The notes beneath the pieces are model-generated. The model was not told the DNA's origin. It searched no databases and saw only the letters and a program-made list of their open reading frames with translations. The position numbers and the translations under genes are program-made. Below are positions 25,646 through 33,616 of a stretch of 64,000 nt of DNA, in pieces. The stretch is taken from positions 558,001-622,000 of the forward strand of contig CAVZVI010000013.1 of NCBI GenBank assembly GCA_963778675.1, in the 5' to 3' direction. The stretch is from CAWCDJ01 sp963778675. GTDB lineage: Bacteria; Acidobacteriota; Terriglobia; Bryobacterales; Bryobacteraceae. Every line of letters starts with the position of its first letter. The first letter of the stretch is position 1.

Positions 25646-25679
25646 ACGGCCGCGGCTTTGGATAGGAGCCGCGGCCCCG
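25646..25679. terminator. Strong hairpin between convergent lptFG and crp/fnr
   Basis: GGCCGCGGCT (25648-25657) and AGCCGCGGCC (25667-25676) form a 10-bp GC stem with a 9-base loop, extended by outer CAC/GTG pairs. No U-tract follows in either direction, so it may act with Rho or only as a 3' stabiliser. It lies between two convergent genes, where a bidirectional terminator is expected. Confidence 0.4.
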
Positions 25680-25720
25680 TGGGAGCAGGCCTCGTTGTGC
25701 TTCTCGGCGGGAGCCGATCC

Positions 25721-26059
25721 TCAGCAGTTCTGTCGTAACCATTCCCGGAAAGCATCGCGATACAGGATGATGCCCTTGCGGGAATAGCGCAGATAGCCCT
25801 GCCGGCGGAACTGATTCATGTAGTGCGTGACGATCTCGCGCGATGTGCCCACGTATTGCGACAGCAGTTCGTGCGTAAACGGAACCATCCGCACCGACCC
25901 ATCGTCTTCCTGGGTCCCCAGCCGCTCGGAGAATCGAATCAGCGAGCGCGCCAGCCGACGTGCAATGTTATCCACGGAAAAGCTCTCGATACGGTGCGTA
26001 AAGTCGATGGTGCGCTGTACCAGGATCTGCAGGAGTGCCACGGCCAACCTGGGCCGTCT
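25721..26059 (-). CDS. Crp/Fnr regulator, C-terminal helix-turn-helix half (frameshifted)
   Basis: This frame encodes the dimerisation helix and DNA-binding domain of a Crp/Fnr regulator: LAVALLQILVQRTIDFTHRIESF, RRLARSLIRFSERLG, then the helix-turn-helix FTHELLSQYVGTSREIVTHYMNQFRRQGYL. The cAMP-type sensor half is in the frame one base away. The two join if one base is skipped in a window of about 20 bp near 26040-26059, where a TGA closes this frame upstream. No proper start codon or Shine-Dalgarno sequence lies at the beginning of this half, so it is not an independent gene. Confidence 0.8.
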   Translation of the reverse strand, partial: RRPRLAVALLQILVQRTIDFTHRIESFSVDNIARRLARSLIRFSERLGTQEDDGSVRMVPFTHELLSQYVGTSREIVTHYMNQFRRQGYLRYSRKGIILYRDAFREWLRQNC

Positions 26060-26396
26060 TCATGACAATATCCTCGATCTCCGCGGTGGTCCAGGTCATC
26101 AGCTTCGTGTTTTCGAGAGCGGTGGCCTGTTCGGAACGGTGGGGTAGGTTGAGGAAGGCCGATTCACCAAAGAACTCGTCCGGCTGGTAGATGTCAACCA
26201 CCACCTGGTGGCCGTCATCCGCGAGCCTCGATACTTTCACTTTGCCGTCGATCACCAGGTAAATGCTGGTAGAGGGCTGGTCTTGGCTGTAGATCATCTG
26301 CCCTTTCCGGTACTCGACAATACTGGAGCACGGCAGGTGAGCTAATGGATCTTCGAGTGGTTTCTGGGGCGCAAATGCTATGGGACTGGATGCCAT
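25968..26396 (-). CDS. Crp/Fnr-family regulator, N-terminal sensor half (frameshifted)
   Basis: Starts at the ATG at 26396 with an excellent GGAGGAG Shine-Dalgarno sequence. A cyclic-nucleotide-binding fold (about 20-125) is visible: SSIVEYRKGQMIYSQDQPST, IYLVIDGKVKVSRLADDGHQ, VVVDIYQPDEFFGESAFLN. Then the frame runs off into an unnatural tail ending LYAPYRELFRG. No cluster cysteines of FNR type are seen, so it resembles the general Crp-like group. The intact gene would span 25721-26396 and about 225 residues. It diverges from nothing; its neighbour upstream is a small exported protein on the same strand. Confidence 0.82.
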   Translation of the reverse strand: MASSPIAFAPQKPLEDPLAHLPCSSIVEYRKGQMIYSQDQPSTSIYLVIDGKVKVSRLADDGHQVVVDIYQPDEFFGESAFLNLPHRSEQATALENTKLMTWTTAEIEDIVMKTAQVGRGTPADPGTAHHRLYAPYRELFRG

Positions 26397-26416
26397 TTAT
26401 CTCCTCCAAAGACGAT

Positions 26417-26839
26417 TCACTGCTGCGGAGCGCAGACATCGCTCACTGTCTCGATACTGCGAACCTTGATTGTGGGGCGGGACTCACCCGGGGTGACCGT
26501 CCCGCGCACCGTTACCTTATGACCTAGGTACTTGGCGAAGCCTTCCGGCGGAAAACCAACCGCCTCCAAATCCGCAATCGGGCCCATATTGCGGTCGTTG
26601 ACCAGCAGGTAGCGACCCTTCTGTTCGTCGATACAGCCGGTCATGGACTTTGTCTGGTCTTTCGACTGCTTCTTCTGGCCCTCATCGGGTTGACGCGGGG
26701 GAGTAGCCGCTGCGAACGGCACCATCGTCAGCGTCGCAATGAGGAACATCAGGCCTAAGGCCCGTCGACTCTGCATCTTTGACCCGCGAATTACCCTGCG
26801 AGCACGTCGCATGCCAGTTTCCGCCGAGCGAAAGTCCAT
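26417..26839 (-). CDS. Small exported protein, DUF5818-like
   Basis: The protein has 140 residues. Starting at the ATG at 26839 (GGGAG ten bases upstream) it has a long basic N-region and a hydrophobic core (LGLMFLIATLTMVPFAAA), so it is probably secreted. A shorter start at 26776 (MQSRRALG) would give a more normal signal peptide. The mature part carries MTGCIDEQKGRYLLVNDR, LEAVGFPPEGFAKYLGHKVTV and a C-terminal Cys, which resembles the small DUF5818 proteins common in Acidobacteria, with a likely disulfide. The function is unknown. It ends 20 bp before the crp/fnr start on the same strand. Confidence 0.65.
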   Translation of the reverse strand: MDFRSAETGMRRARRVIRGSKMQSRRALGLMFLIATLTMVPFAAATPPRQPDEGQKKQSKDQTKSMTGCIDEQKGRYLLVNDRNMGPIADLEAVGFPPEGFAKYLGHKVTVRGTVTPGESRPTIKVRSIETVSDVCAPQQ

Positions 26840-27040
26840 TTTCGATTAACTCCCGTTAAGTATCACGGCTCACTGATAAAGGGTACATCCCTAGGCCTTC
26901 AGATATAGCCCATGGTACCCCCTATGATGAGTGGAATTCTTTACCGGCCTGGAAAAATGTATCTGGTCGGTGCGCCAATTGTCCTTGTGAAAACAAACCT
27001 GGCTTTCTGAACCGGCAGTACCGGGATATATCATGATAAG

Positions 27041-29695
27041 GTGCGTACGATTGGGCCTTTCTGTTTGATTTTTACCGTGTTAGCAGGCCCGAGTGTTGCG
27101 CAAACGTACACTGCGCCGGCAGGCATCCGGCAGGCCGTACGGCGCATCGGACCCTCGATTTTGCCGGGTGGCCGGATCGTCGCGCCGATGGGCCACCTTT
27201 TCCCGACAGGCGCCGGCGCTTTCGGACTGGCCGTCAGCCCACTCGGTCGGACGGTAGTCACTTCCAATGGCGGACAGACGGGGAATTCCCTGACCTTTCT
27301 CGAGCAGAACCAGCAGGGCGACTGGCAGGCCCGGCAGATGCCCGTGCGGTCTCCCGATCTGCTGGAAGCCGATGAAGACAATGAGTGGAAAGGCGTTTTC
27401 ATGGGCCTCGCCTTCGCCAACGAGCACACCGTCTTCGCCTCGGAGGGCAATTCAGGGCGCATCAGCCAGGTGGATTGGGGCTCCAGCCGCCGGCGGGTGA
27501 TCGATCTCAACGTTGACGGATACCAGGATAGCTACAGCGGCGATCTGGCTTTCGACGCGGACCGCGGGATCCTCTATGCCGTCGATCAGGCCAACTTCCG
27601 GGTTGCGGTTATCCAGGTCAAGACGCGGCAGGTGTTGGCATCGGTCAAGGTGGGCCGCCTTCCGTTCGCCCTGGCCCTCTCCCCAGACGGCAAGAAGCTA
27701 TATGTCACACACATCGGCATGTTCCAATATCAGGTGATCCCCGGTGCCGATCCGAAAAATGCCCGCGACACCGGCTTGGATTTTCCAGCATTCGGCTTCC
27801 CCAGCCCCGAGGCGGTTTCGGGTGCGGAGCGGTCGACCGCTCGGGGTCCGGTGCACGTGCCCGGCCTTGGAGATCCCAACGTCCGCGAGTCGAACTCCGT
27901 GGCTGTGGTGAATGTCAACGACCCGGCGGCGCCCAAAATCGAGACCTATATCCGTACCGGTGTGCCCTTCGGACCGCAGAGCAACGGCGGAAGCAGCCCC
28001 TCGGGAATCGTGGCGACAGCCGGCCACATCTTCGTCTCGAATGCGGGTAACGACTCGGTCACCATGATCGATGCCGCAACCAACCGCGTCGAAGCCGAGA
28101 TCCCCATTCGCATCCCGGGCCTCGAGACACTACGAGGCGTGCTGCCGGTGGGACTGGCATTCGATGAGCAGACGGGATGGCTGCTGGTGGCGGAAGCCGG
28201 GATCAATGCCGTGGGAGTGATCGACACACGTGTAAAACGCGTGCTCGGCCATCTGCCCGCCGGCTGGTTCCCCACTCGTGTAGCGATCAATCGCGGCAAG
28301 GTGTTCGTCGCCAGCGCGCGGGGCCTGGGCCGCGGGCCCAATGCACCCGGCGCGCCCGGCGCCTTTCCACGCAGCCAGTCCCGTCAGGGCACTCTCTCGG
28401 TTTTTCCGCTCCCACGCCCGGCGGAACTCGCAGCCCATACCGACTTCGTGATGCGCGCCAACGGCTTCCGCCCGGTGGACCGGCCACCCCGCCCCCTCCC
28501 CGCCGGCGTCAAGCACGTCGTGCTGATCGTGAAGGAAAACCGCACGTACGACGAAGTGTTCGGCGACATCCTCGAGGCATCGAACGGCCCGGTCATGGGC
28601 GGCCCCCAGTGGGCGCGCCTGGGCACGTTCGGATACGTGGACGGGCGGAGGAAGCGGCTGAACCTGAGAGATGTCGACGTGACGCCGAACCACCACGCGA
28701 TCGCCCGCCAGTGGGCCATCAGCGACAACTTCTACGCCGATTCGGACGTCAGCGTGGACGGCCATCACTGGCTGGTCGGGTCCTATCCCAACGTCTGGAC
28801 CGAGTCCTCGCTCATGGCCTCCTACAGCGAGCAGAAGAAGGATTTCCGAATCGGTGAAGCTCCCGGCCGGCTCCTGTTCGCCGGCTCCGATTCCTCGGTC
28901 CATCCGGAAGACCAGGAGGAAGGCGGCACGATCTGGCACCATCTCGCGCGGCACGGGATCACGTTCCGGAATTTCGGCGAAGGCTTCGAACTGGCGGGTA
29001 TCGATGAAGGCAAGGACCTGGAGCCTACCGGCGGCCGCTTCCTCACCAACATGCCGATGCCCGAGCCTCTCTATTCCCACACCTCGCGGCAATATCCGGG
29101 GTTCAACATGAATATCCCGGACCAGTTCCGCGCTTCGCAGTTCATCCAGGAGATCGAAGAAAGGTACGTTAAGACGGGAGCGGACCTGCCCCAGTTTCTC
29201 TTCATCCATCTGCCCAACGACCACATGACCGACGCGCGCCCCGAGGATGGCTACCCCTATGACGAATCGTTCGTCGCCGATAACGATTACGCGCTGGGCC
29301 GTATCCTGCAGTTCCTTTCCGGGACGAAATGGTGGAGCCAGATGGCCGTCTTTATCACGGAAGACGATCCGCAGGGCGGCGTGGACCACATCGACGCGCA
29401 CCGCACCGTGCTGATGGGCGCCGGCCCATGGTTCAAGCGGAACTACGTCTCACACGTGAACACGAGCTTTCCGGGACTGCTGAAGACCATTTTCCGGCTC
29501 CTGCACCTGCCCCCCTTGAACCTGTTCGACGCATCGGCGGCCGACCTGAGCGATTGTTTCACCATGCATCCCGACCCCGCCGGCTACCAACTGAGAAGCG
29601 TAGACCAGCGGCTGTTCGATCCCTCCGCCGCGCGGATTTCCGAGAGCGGGAAGCCCAGCCCGCGCATGGATGATCCGAGCGCAGTCCGGCATTAA
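27041..29695 (+). CDS. Exported YVTN beta-propeller / phosphoesterase (alkaline-phosphatase-like) fusion
   Basis: The protein has 884 residues from a GTG start, with a signal peptide cleaved near PSVA-QT. Residues about 45-430 form a propeller with YVTN-type repeats (LALSPDGKKLYVTHIG, GIVATAGHIFVSNAG, VAINRGKVFVASARG). Residues about 486-870 form a phospholipase-C/acid-phosphatase-type phosphoesterase: KHVVLIVKENRTYDEVFGDI, then NHHAIARQWAISDNFYAD, VDGHHWLVGSYPN, and a metal-binding DDPQGGVDHIDAHRT. This architecture is common in Acidobacteria and Bacteroidetes. The substrate is unknown; extracellular phosphodiesters are likely. Confidence 0.85.
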   Translation: MRTIGPFCLIFTVLAGPSVAQTYTAPAGIRQAVRRIGPSILPGGRIVAPMGHLFPTGAGAFGLAVSPLGRTVVTSNGGQTGNSLTFLEQNQQGDWQARQMPVRSPDLLEADEDNEWKGVFMGLAFANEHTVFASEGNSGRISQVDWGSSRRRVIDLNVDGYQDSYSGDLAFDADRGILYAVDQANFRVAVIQVKTRQVLASVKVGRLPFALALSPDGKKLYVTHIGMFQYQVIPGADPKNARDTGLDFPAFGFPSPEAVSGAERSTARGPVHVPGLGDPNVRESNSVAVVNVNDPAAPKIETYIRTGVPFGPQSNGGSSPSGIVATAGHIFVSNAGNDSVTMIDAATNRVEAEIPIRIPGLETLRGVLPVGLAFDEQTGWLLVAEAGINAVGVIDTRVKRVLGHLPAGWFPTRVAINRGKVFVASARGLGRGPNAPGAPGAFPRSQSRQGTLSVFPLPRPAELAAHTDFVMRANGFRPVDRPPRPLPAGVKHVVLIVKENRTYDEVFGDILEASNGPVMGGPQWARLGTFGYVDGRRKRLNLRDVDVTPNHHAIARQWAISDNFYADSDVSVDGHHWLVGSYPNVWTESSLMASYSEQKKDFRIGEAPGRLLFAGSDSSVHPEDQEEGGTIWHHLARHGITFRNFGEGFELAGIDEGKDLEPTGGRFLTNMPMPEPLYSHTSRQYPGFNMNIPDQFRASQFIQEIEERYVKTGADLPQFLFIHLPNDHMTDARPEDGYPYDESFVADNDYALGRILQFLSGTKWWSQMAVFITEDDPQGGVDHIDAHRTVLMGAGPWFKRNYVSHVNTSFPGLLKTIFRLLHLPPLNLFDASAADLSDCFTMHPDPAGYQLRSVDQRLFDPSAARISESGKPSPRMDDPSAVRH

Positions 29696-29787
29696 CTTTC
29701 GTTATGATTACCCCTGCGAACCACTTGGTACATTGCGGCAACCTGTTGGCGTCCTCAACAATGAAGTCATAAAGGACCTGTATATCA

Positions 29788-30882
29788 ATGGACCCCGTGT
29801 TATTCGTGGACGATGACCCGTACGTCTTGAGTGCTTTGAAGCGTAGCCTGGCGAAAGAGTACCAGATTGACACCGCCGAGGGGGCCGGCCAGGCAATCGA
29901 AGCCATGATCAGCAAGACCTATGCGGCCGTGGTCTCCGACTTGAAGATGCCCGGCATGTCCGGGATCGAGATCCTGGCCAAAGTGAAGGAGATATCCCCG
30001 AATACGGTCCGGATCCTGTTGACGGGACATGCCGACCTCGATGCGGCCATCGCGGCGGTCAACGAGGGAAATATCTTCCGCCTTCTGACGAAACCGTGCA
30101 ATCACGCGATCATGACTACGGCACTCGATGCCGCGCTGGCGCAGTATCGCCTGGTCGTTGCGGAACAGGAACTTCTTCACGAGACGTTGATGGGAACCGT
30201 CAACGTGCTGGTCGAGATTCTCAGCGCGGTTCAACCTGTCGCGTTCGGCCGCACATCGCGAATTCGCCTCTACGTCCAGCATCTCGCCCGGGAAATGCAA
30301 ATCCAACTGCCGTGGGAAATCGACGCGGCGGCGGCGCTGTCGCAACTGGGGTGCATTTCCGTGTCCGACAGCGCCCTCAAGAAGTACTGCTCCGGAGAAG
30401 ACCTCTCCGCCCAGGAACTTCAGCAGGTGCAGTCGCATCCGCATGTCGCCTCCAGGTTGTTGCAAACCGTGCCGCGGCTGCACGCGGTTGCCGAGATCAT
30501 CGAGCGCCAGTTTCAGTCATACGCCGGAAGCGTGAATCCCTCTCCTGCCGGCTATCACATCGTTCTCGGTGGAGAAATGCTCCGGGTCGCCCACGACTTC
30601 GACCGGCTGATTCGTCAAGGCTTGTCATGGGAAGACGCGGTGGCGAAAATGGCTTGCGACAGCGCGGAGTACAACCCCGACATTCTGGGCGCGCTGGGGA
30701 GGATGGATCCCGAACCGGCCGGGTCACAGGTCGATGGCAACTCCGAAGCACCCGGAAAAACCGCTCTGTGCGAGGAGAGCGTGTTACGGACCCTCACCGA
30801 AAAGCTGCTGCGGCGCCTGCGCGCCGAAACGTCAGGGACGCCCGATGGTTCACAACGATATTACCGGCCCACCGCCAACTGA
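29788..30882 (+). CDS. Response regulator with degenerate HD-GYP-like output domain
   Basis: The protein has 364 residues. Its N-terminal receiver (about 3-120) has D8-D9-D10, phosphoacceptor D51 (VVSDLKMPGMSG) and K102 (LLTKPCNH), close to RpfG/NtrC-type receivers. Residues about 130-280 align by eye with HD-GYP phosphodiesterase helices (TSRIRLYVQHLAREMQIQLP..., QQVQSHPHVASRLL). However, the catalytic HD position reads L-S-Q-L-G and no GYP motif is seen, so the c-di-GMP-hydrolysing residues are missing. It overlaps the next gene, a PAS kinase, by 38 bp. Confidence 0.8.
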   Translation: MDPVLFVDDDPYVLSALKRSLAKEYQIDTAEGAGQAIEAMISKTYAAVVSDLKMPGMSGIEILAKVKEISPNTVRILLTGHADLDAAIAAVNEGNIFRLLTKPCNHAIMTTALDAALAQYRLVVAEQELLHETLMGTVNVLVEILSAVQPVAFGRTSRIRLYVQHLAREMQIQLPWEIDAAAALSQLGCISVSDSALKKYCSGEDLSAQELQQVQSHPHVASRLLQTVPRLHAVAEIIERQFQSYAGSVNPSPAGYHIVLGGEMLRVAHDFDRLIRQGLSWEDAVAKMACDSAEYNPDILGALGRMDPEPAGSQVDGNSEAPGKTALCEESVLRTLTEKLLRRLRAETSGTPDGSQRYYRPTAN

Positions 30883-33553
30883 AGAAGGCTTTCGGACCGA
30901 AGAGCGTCTCCGATTCCTCTCCAGTGCCGTGGAGCAGTGCCCCGTCAGTATCGTGATTACCGACACATGCGGGCGGATCGTATACGTGAATCGCAAGACC
31001 ACCGAGATCACGGGGTACACCTTTGAAGAGCTGAAGGGCCAGAATCCTCGCATCCTGAAATCGGGTGAAACGCCGCCGGAGGCGTACAAACAGCTTTGGG
31101 AAACCATCCAGGCCGGAGAATGGCGCGGAACTTTCCATAACAGAAGAAAGAACGGTGAACTCTTCTGGGAGGCGGCGACGATCTCCCCGCTGCGAAATGC
31201 GCAGGGTATACCCACACATTTCCTGGCAATCAAGGAAGACATCACCGAGCGTAAGGCGATGGAGGCCGCTCTACGGACCTCCGAGGAGCGATTCCGCATC
31301 GCGGCGGAGAATGCCAGCGATCTGATCTGGGAATTGGACCTCGACACCCGGCAGGTGCAGTTGCACGGCCCCGTCGAAGCGCTGCCGGGAATGAACCGGG
31401 AACCAATCGACGGCCGGTTCGAAAACTGGATCCGCACGGTCCACCCGGATGACGTCTGTATCGTGCTCGAGATGATACAGACGCATGCCGGCCGGCGCCC
31501 GTCTCACCCGTACGAGTATCGCCGCATTCTGCCGGATGGCTCGATGCGGTATTGGGTGGATCGCGGGACTACGCTGCTCGACGAGTCGGGACGTCCTCAC
31601 AAGTGGATCGGCGTGAGTTCCGATATCACCGATCGAAAACTGGCGGTGGAGGCGCTGGCCAAGAGCGAGCAGTTGCACCGCAAGATCGTCGAGACCGCCG
31701 CCGAAGGAATCTGGATGACGGACGCGAACTCGACCGTCACCTTTGTGAACCCTCAAGTCCTCGAAACCCTGGCGATGAATTCGGAAGATCTGCTGGGGCA
31801 TCCCATCTTCGAATTCATCGCTCGTGACGACTACCCGGAGATCGAGTTGATGCGCGGGGCGCTTCGGAAGGGGAGGAAGGTCAGCACCGAGGTCCGCCTG
31901 AATCGAAAGGATCGGTCGGTAGTCTGGGCGAGTGTTTCGGCCTGTCCGCTCTTCAGACCGGACGGCGAGTTCAGCGGCGCCCTGGGTATGTTTACGGACA
32001 TCACGGAGCGAAAGCGCTCGGAGGACGAACTGAGAGATTCGCGGGAGCGCTTCCGCATTGTGGCCGAAGGCGTCGCCGATGTGATCTACGAAGTAGACCT
32101 GGAATCAGGCCGGCTTCAAATCCTCGGCGGCAGTGATCCGCTTCACCTCAATTTGCCGACCAGGGAGGCATTCGCGAAGTTGGTCCACCCGGATGACCTG
32201 CCCGGGTTCGAAGCTGCAAACCGCGACCAAATCGAGAACGGCGGTCACTCCTCCAACGAATTCCGGGTCGTCATTCCCGGTTTGGGTGTCCGGTACTTAA
32301 GAGATGACGGGTTCGTACTCCGGGACAATACAGGCAAGCCCATCAAGAGGCTCGGGATCTCCAAGGATGTCACGGAGATTCGCGCCGCGGAACGCGCGAA
32401 CGCAGAACTGGCGGCCATCGTCGAGAACGTCGATGCCGCGGTGATCAGCAAAGACACCTCCGGGCGCGTACTGACATGGAATACCGGAGCGGAAAACATC
32501 TACGGATACACCGCCGAAGAGATGATTGGCGGTGACCTCGCCCGCCTGCTTCCTGTTGGCCGCGAGAGTGAAGAGGCCGCGATTCTGGAACGCGTCTGCA
32601 GGGGAGAGCGGGTGCACCACCTGGAGACCGCGCGCCTGACCAAATCCGGCGCGCTCATCGATGTCCTGCTCACGATTTCTCCGATTCGAGACCGCGAAGG
32701 TACCGTCGCCGGCGCAGCCCACGTCGCCTGGGATATCAGCCAGCTCAAGATGCTGCAGCGCCAACTCGCGCAGGCCCAGAAGCTGGAATCGATCGGACAG
32801 TTGGCGGCCGGAATTGCCCACGAGATCAATACGCCGATTCAATACATTGGCGATAACGCCAAGTTTCTGGAGGACAGTTTCAGCGAGATCATCGGCGCTC
32901 TGCAGGCGAAGCGTCCGCCGCACGAGGTCGACCTCGAGTACCTGGGAGCGGAGATTCCAAAGGCGATCGGCCAGTTACGGGAGGGAGTCGAGCGGGTATC
33001 GCGGATCATCCGCGCGATGAAAGAGTTTTCGCACCCCGGGCCCCTGGATCTGATCGCGGCGAACATCAACGCCGCGATCGAGAGCACGGTCGTCGTGTCG
33101 AGGAACGAATGGAAGTGTGTCGCGGAGCTAACCACCGATCTGGATCCGGATCTCCCGCCAGTCCCCTGCGTTGTCGGTGAGTTCAACCAGGTGATCCTTA
33201 ATCTCATTGTGAACGCGGCCCACGCCATCGCGGACGTTCCAGGCGAATCCCGCAATCCGGGCGCGATCCACATTTCGACCCGGAAGGCGGGTGCCTTCGC
33301 CGAAGTGCGGGTCACCGACAACGGCTGCGGAATTCCGGAGAGTATCCGGAGCCGGATCTTCGACCCCTTCTTCACCACCAAAGAGGTCGGCAGGGGCACG
33401 GGCCAGGGACTGGCCATCGCGCACGCAGTCATCGTGCAGAAGCACCGTGGGACGCTGACGCTTGAAACCGAAGCCGGCCGCGGCACGACCTTCCTGATCC
33501 GGCTTCCCCTGGGAGCGGACTCCTCAGAACCGCAGCGCCGCCAGAATCCCTAG
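30845..33553 (+). CDS. Multi-PAS sensor histidine kinase
   Basis: The protein has 902 residues from the ATG at 30845, chosen because the longer start lies inside the upstream gene and AGGGA precedes this ATG. There are no membrane helices, so it is cytoplasmic. I count five PAS/PAC units (about 20-140, 145-265, 275-390, 400-510, 520-640), each closing with a D-I-T-E/D-R-K-like motif. HisKA follows with AAGIAHEINTPIQYI, then HATPase with LNLIVNAAHAIA, TDNGCGIPE, FDPFFTTKEVGRGTGQGLAI. It is a cytosolic sensor, probably of redox, light or small ligands, cotranscribed with the degenerate HD-GYP regulator. Confidence 0.9.
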   Translation: MVHNDITGPPPTEEGFRTEERLRFLSSAVEQCPVSIVITDTCGRIVYVNRKTTEITGYTFEELKGQNPRILKSGETPPEAYKQLWETIQAGEWRGTFHNRRKNGELFWEAATISPLRNAQGIPTHFLAIKEDITERKAMEAALRTSEERFRIAAENASDLIWELDLDTRQVQLHGPVEALPGMNREPIDGRFENWIRTVHPDDVCIVLEMIQTHAGRRPSHPYEYRRILPDGSMRYWVDRGTTLLDESGRPHKWIGVSSDITDRKLAVEALAKSEQLHRKIVETAAEGIWMTDANSTVTFVNPQVLETLAMNSEDLLGHPIFEFIARDDYPEIELMRGALRKGRKVSTEVRLNRKDRSVVWASVSACPLFRPDGEFSGALGMFTDITERKRSEDELRDSRERFRIVAEGVADVIYEVDLESGRLQILGGSDPLHLNLPTREAFAKLVHPDDLPGFEAANRDQIENGGHSSNEFRVVIPGLGVRYLRDDGFVLRDNTGKPIKRLGISKDVTEIRAAERANAELAAIVENVDAAVISKDTSGRVLTWNTGAENIYGYTAEEMIGGDLARLLPVGRESEEAAILERVCRGERVHHLETARLTKSGALIDVLLTISPIRDREGTVAGAAHVAWDISQLKMLQRQLAQAQKLESIGQLAAGIAHEINTPIQYIGDNAKFLEDSFSEIIGALQAKRPPHEVDLEYLGAEIPKAIGQLREGVERVSRIIRAMKEFSHPGPLDLIAANINAAIESTVVVSRNEWKCVAELTTDLDPDLPPVPCVVGEFNQVILNLIVNAAHAIADVPGESRNPGAIHISTRKAGAFAEVRVTDNGCGIPESIRSRIFDPFFTTKEVGRGTGQGLAIAHAVIVQKHRGTLTLETEAGRGTTFLIRLPLGADSSEPQRRQNP

Positions 33554-33616
33554 CGGCACGATCAGATTCGCCGCCGGCAGGATGGACCCGGTGATGCGGT
33601 GCATCAGCGACCCGGT

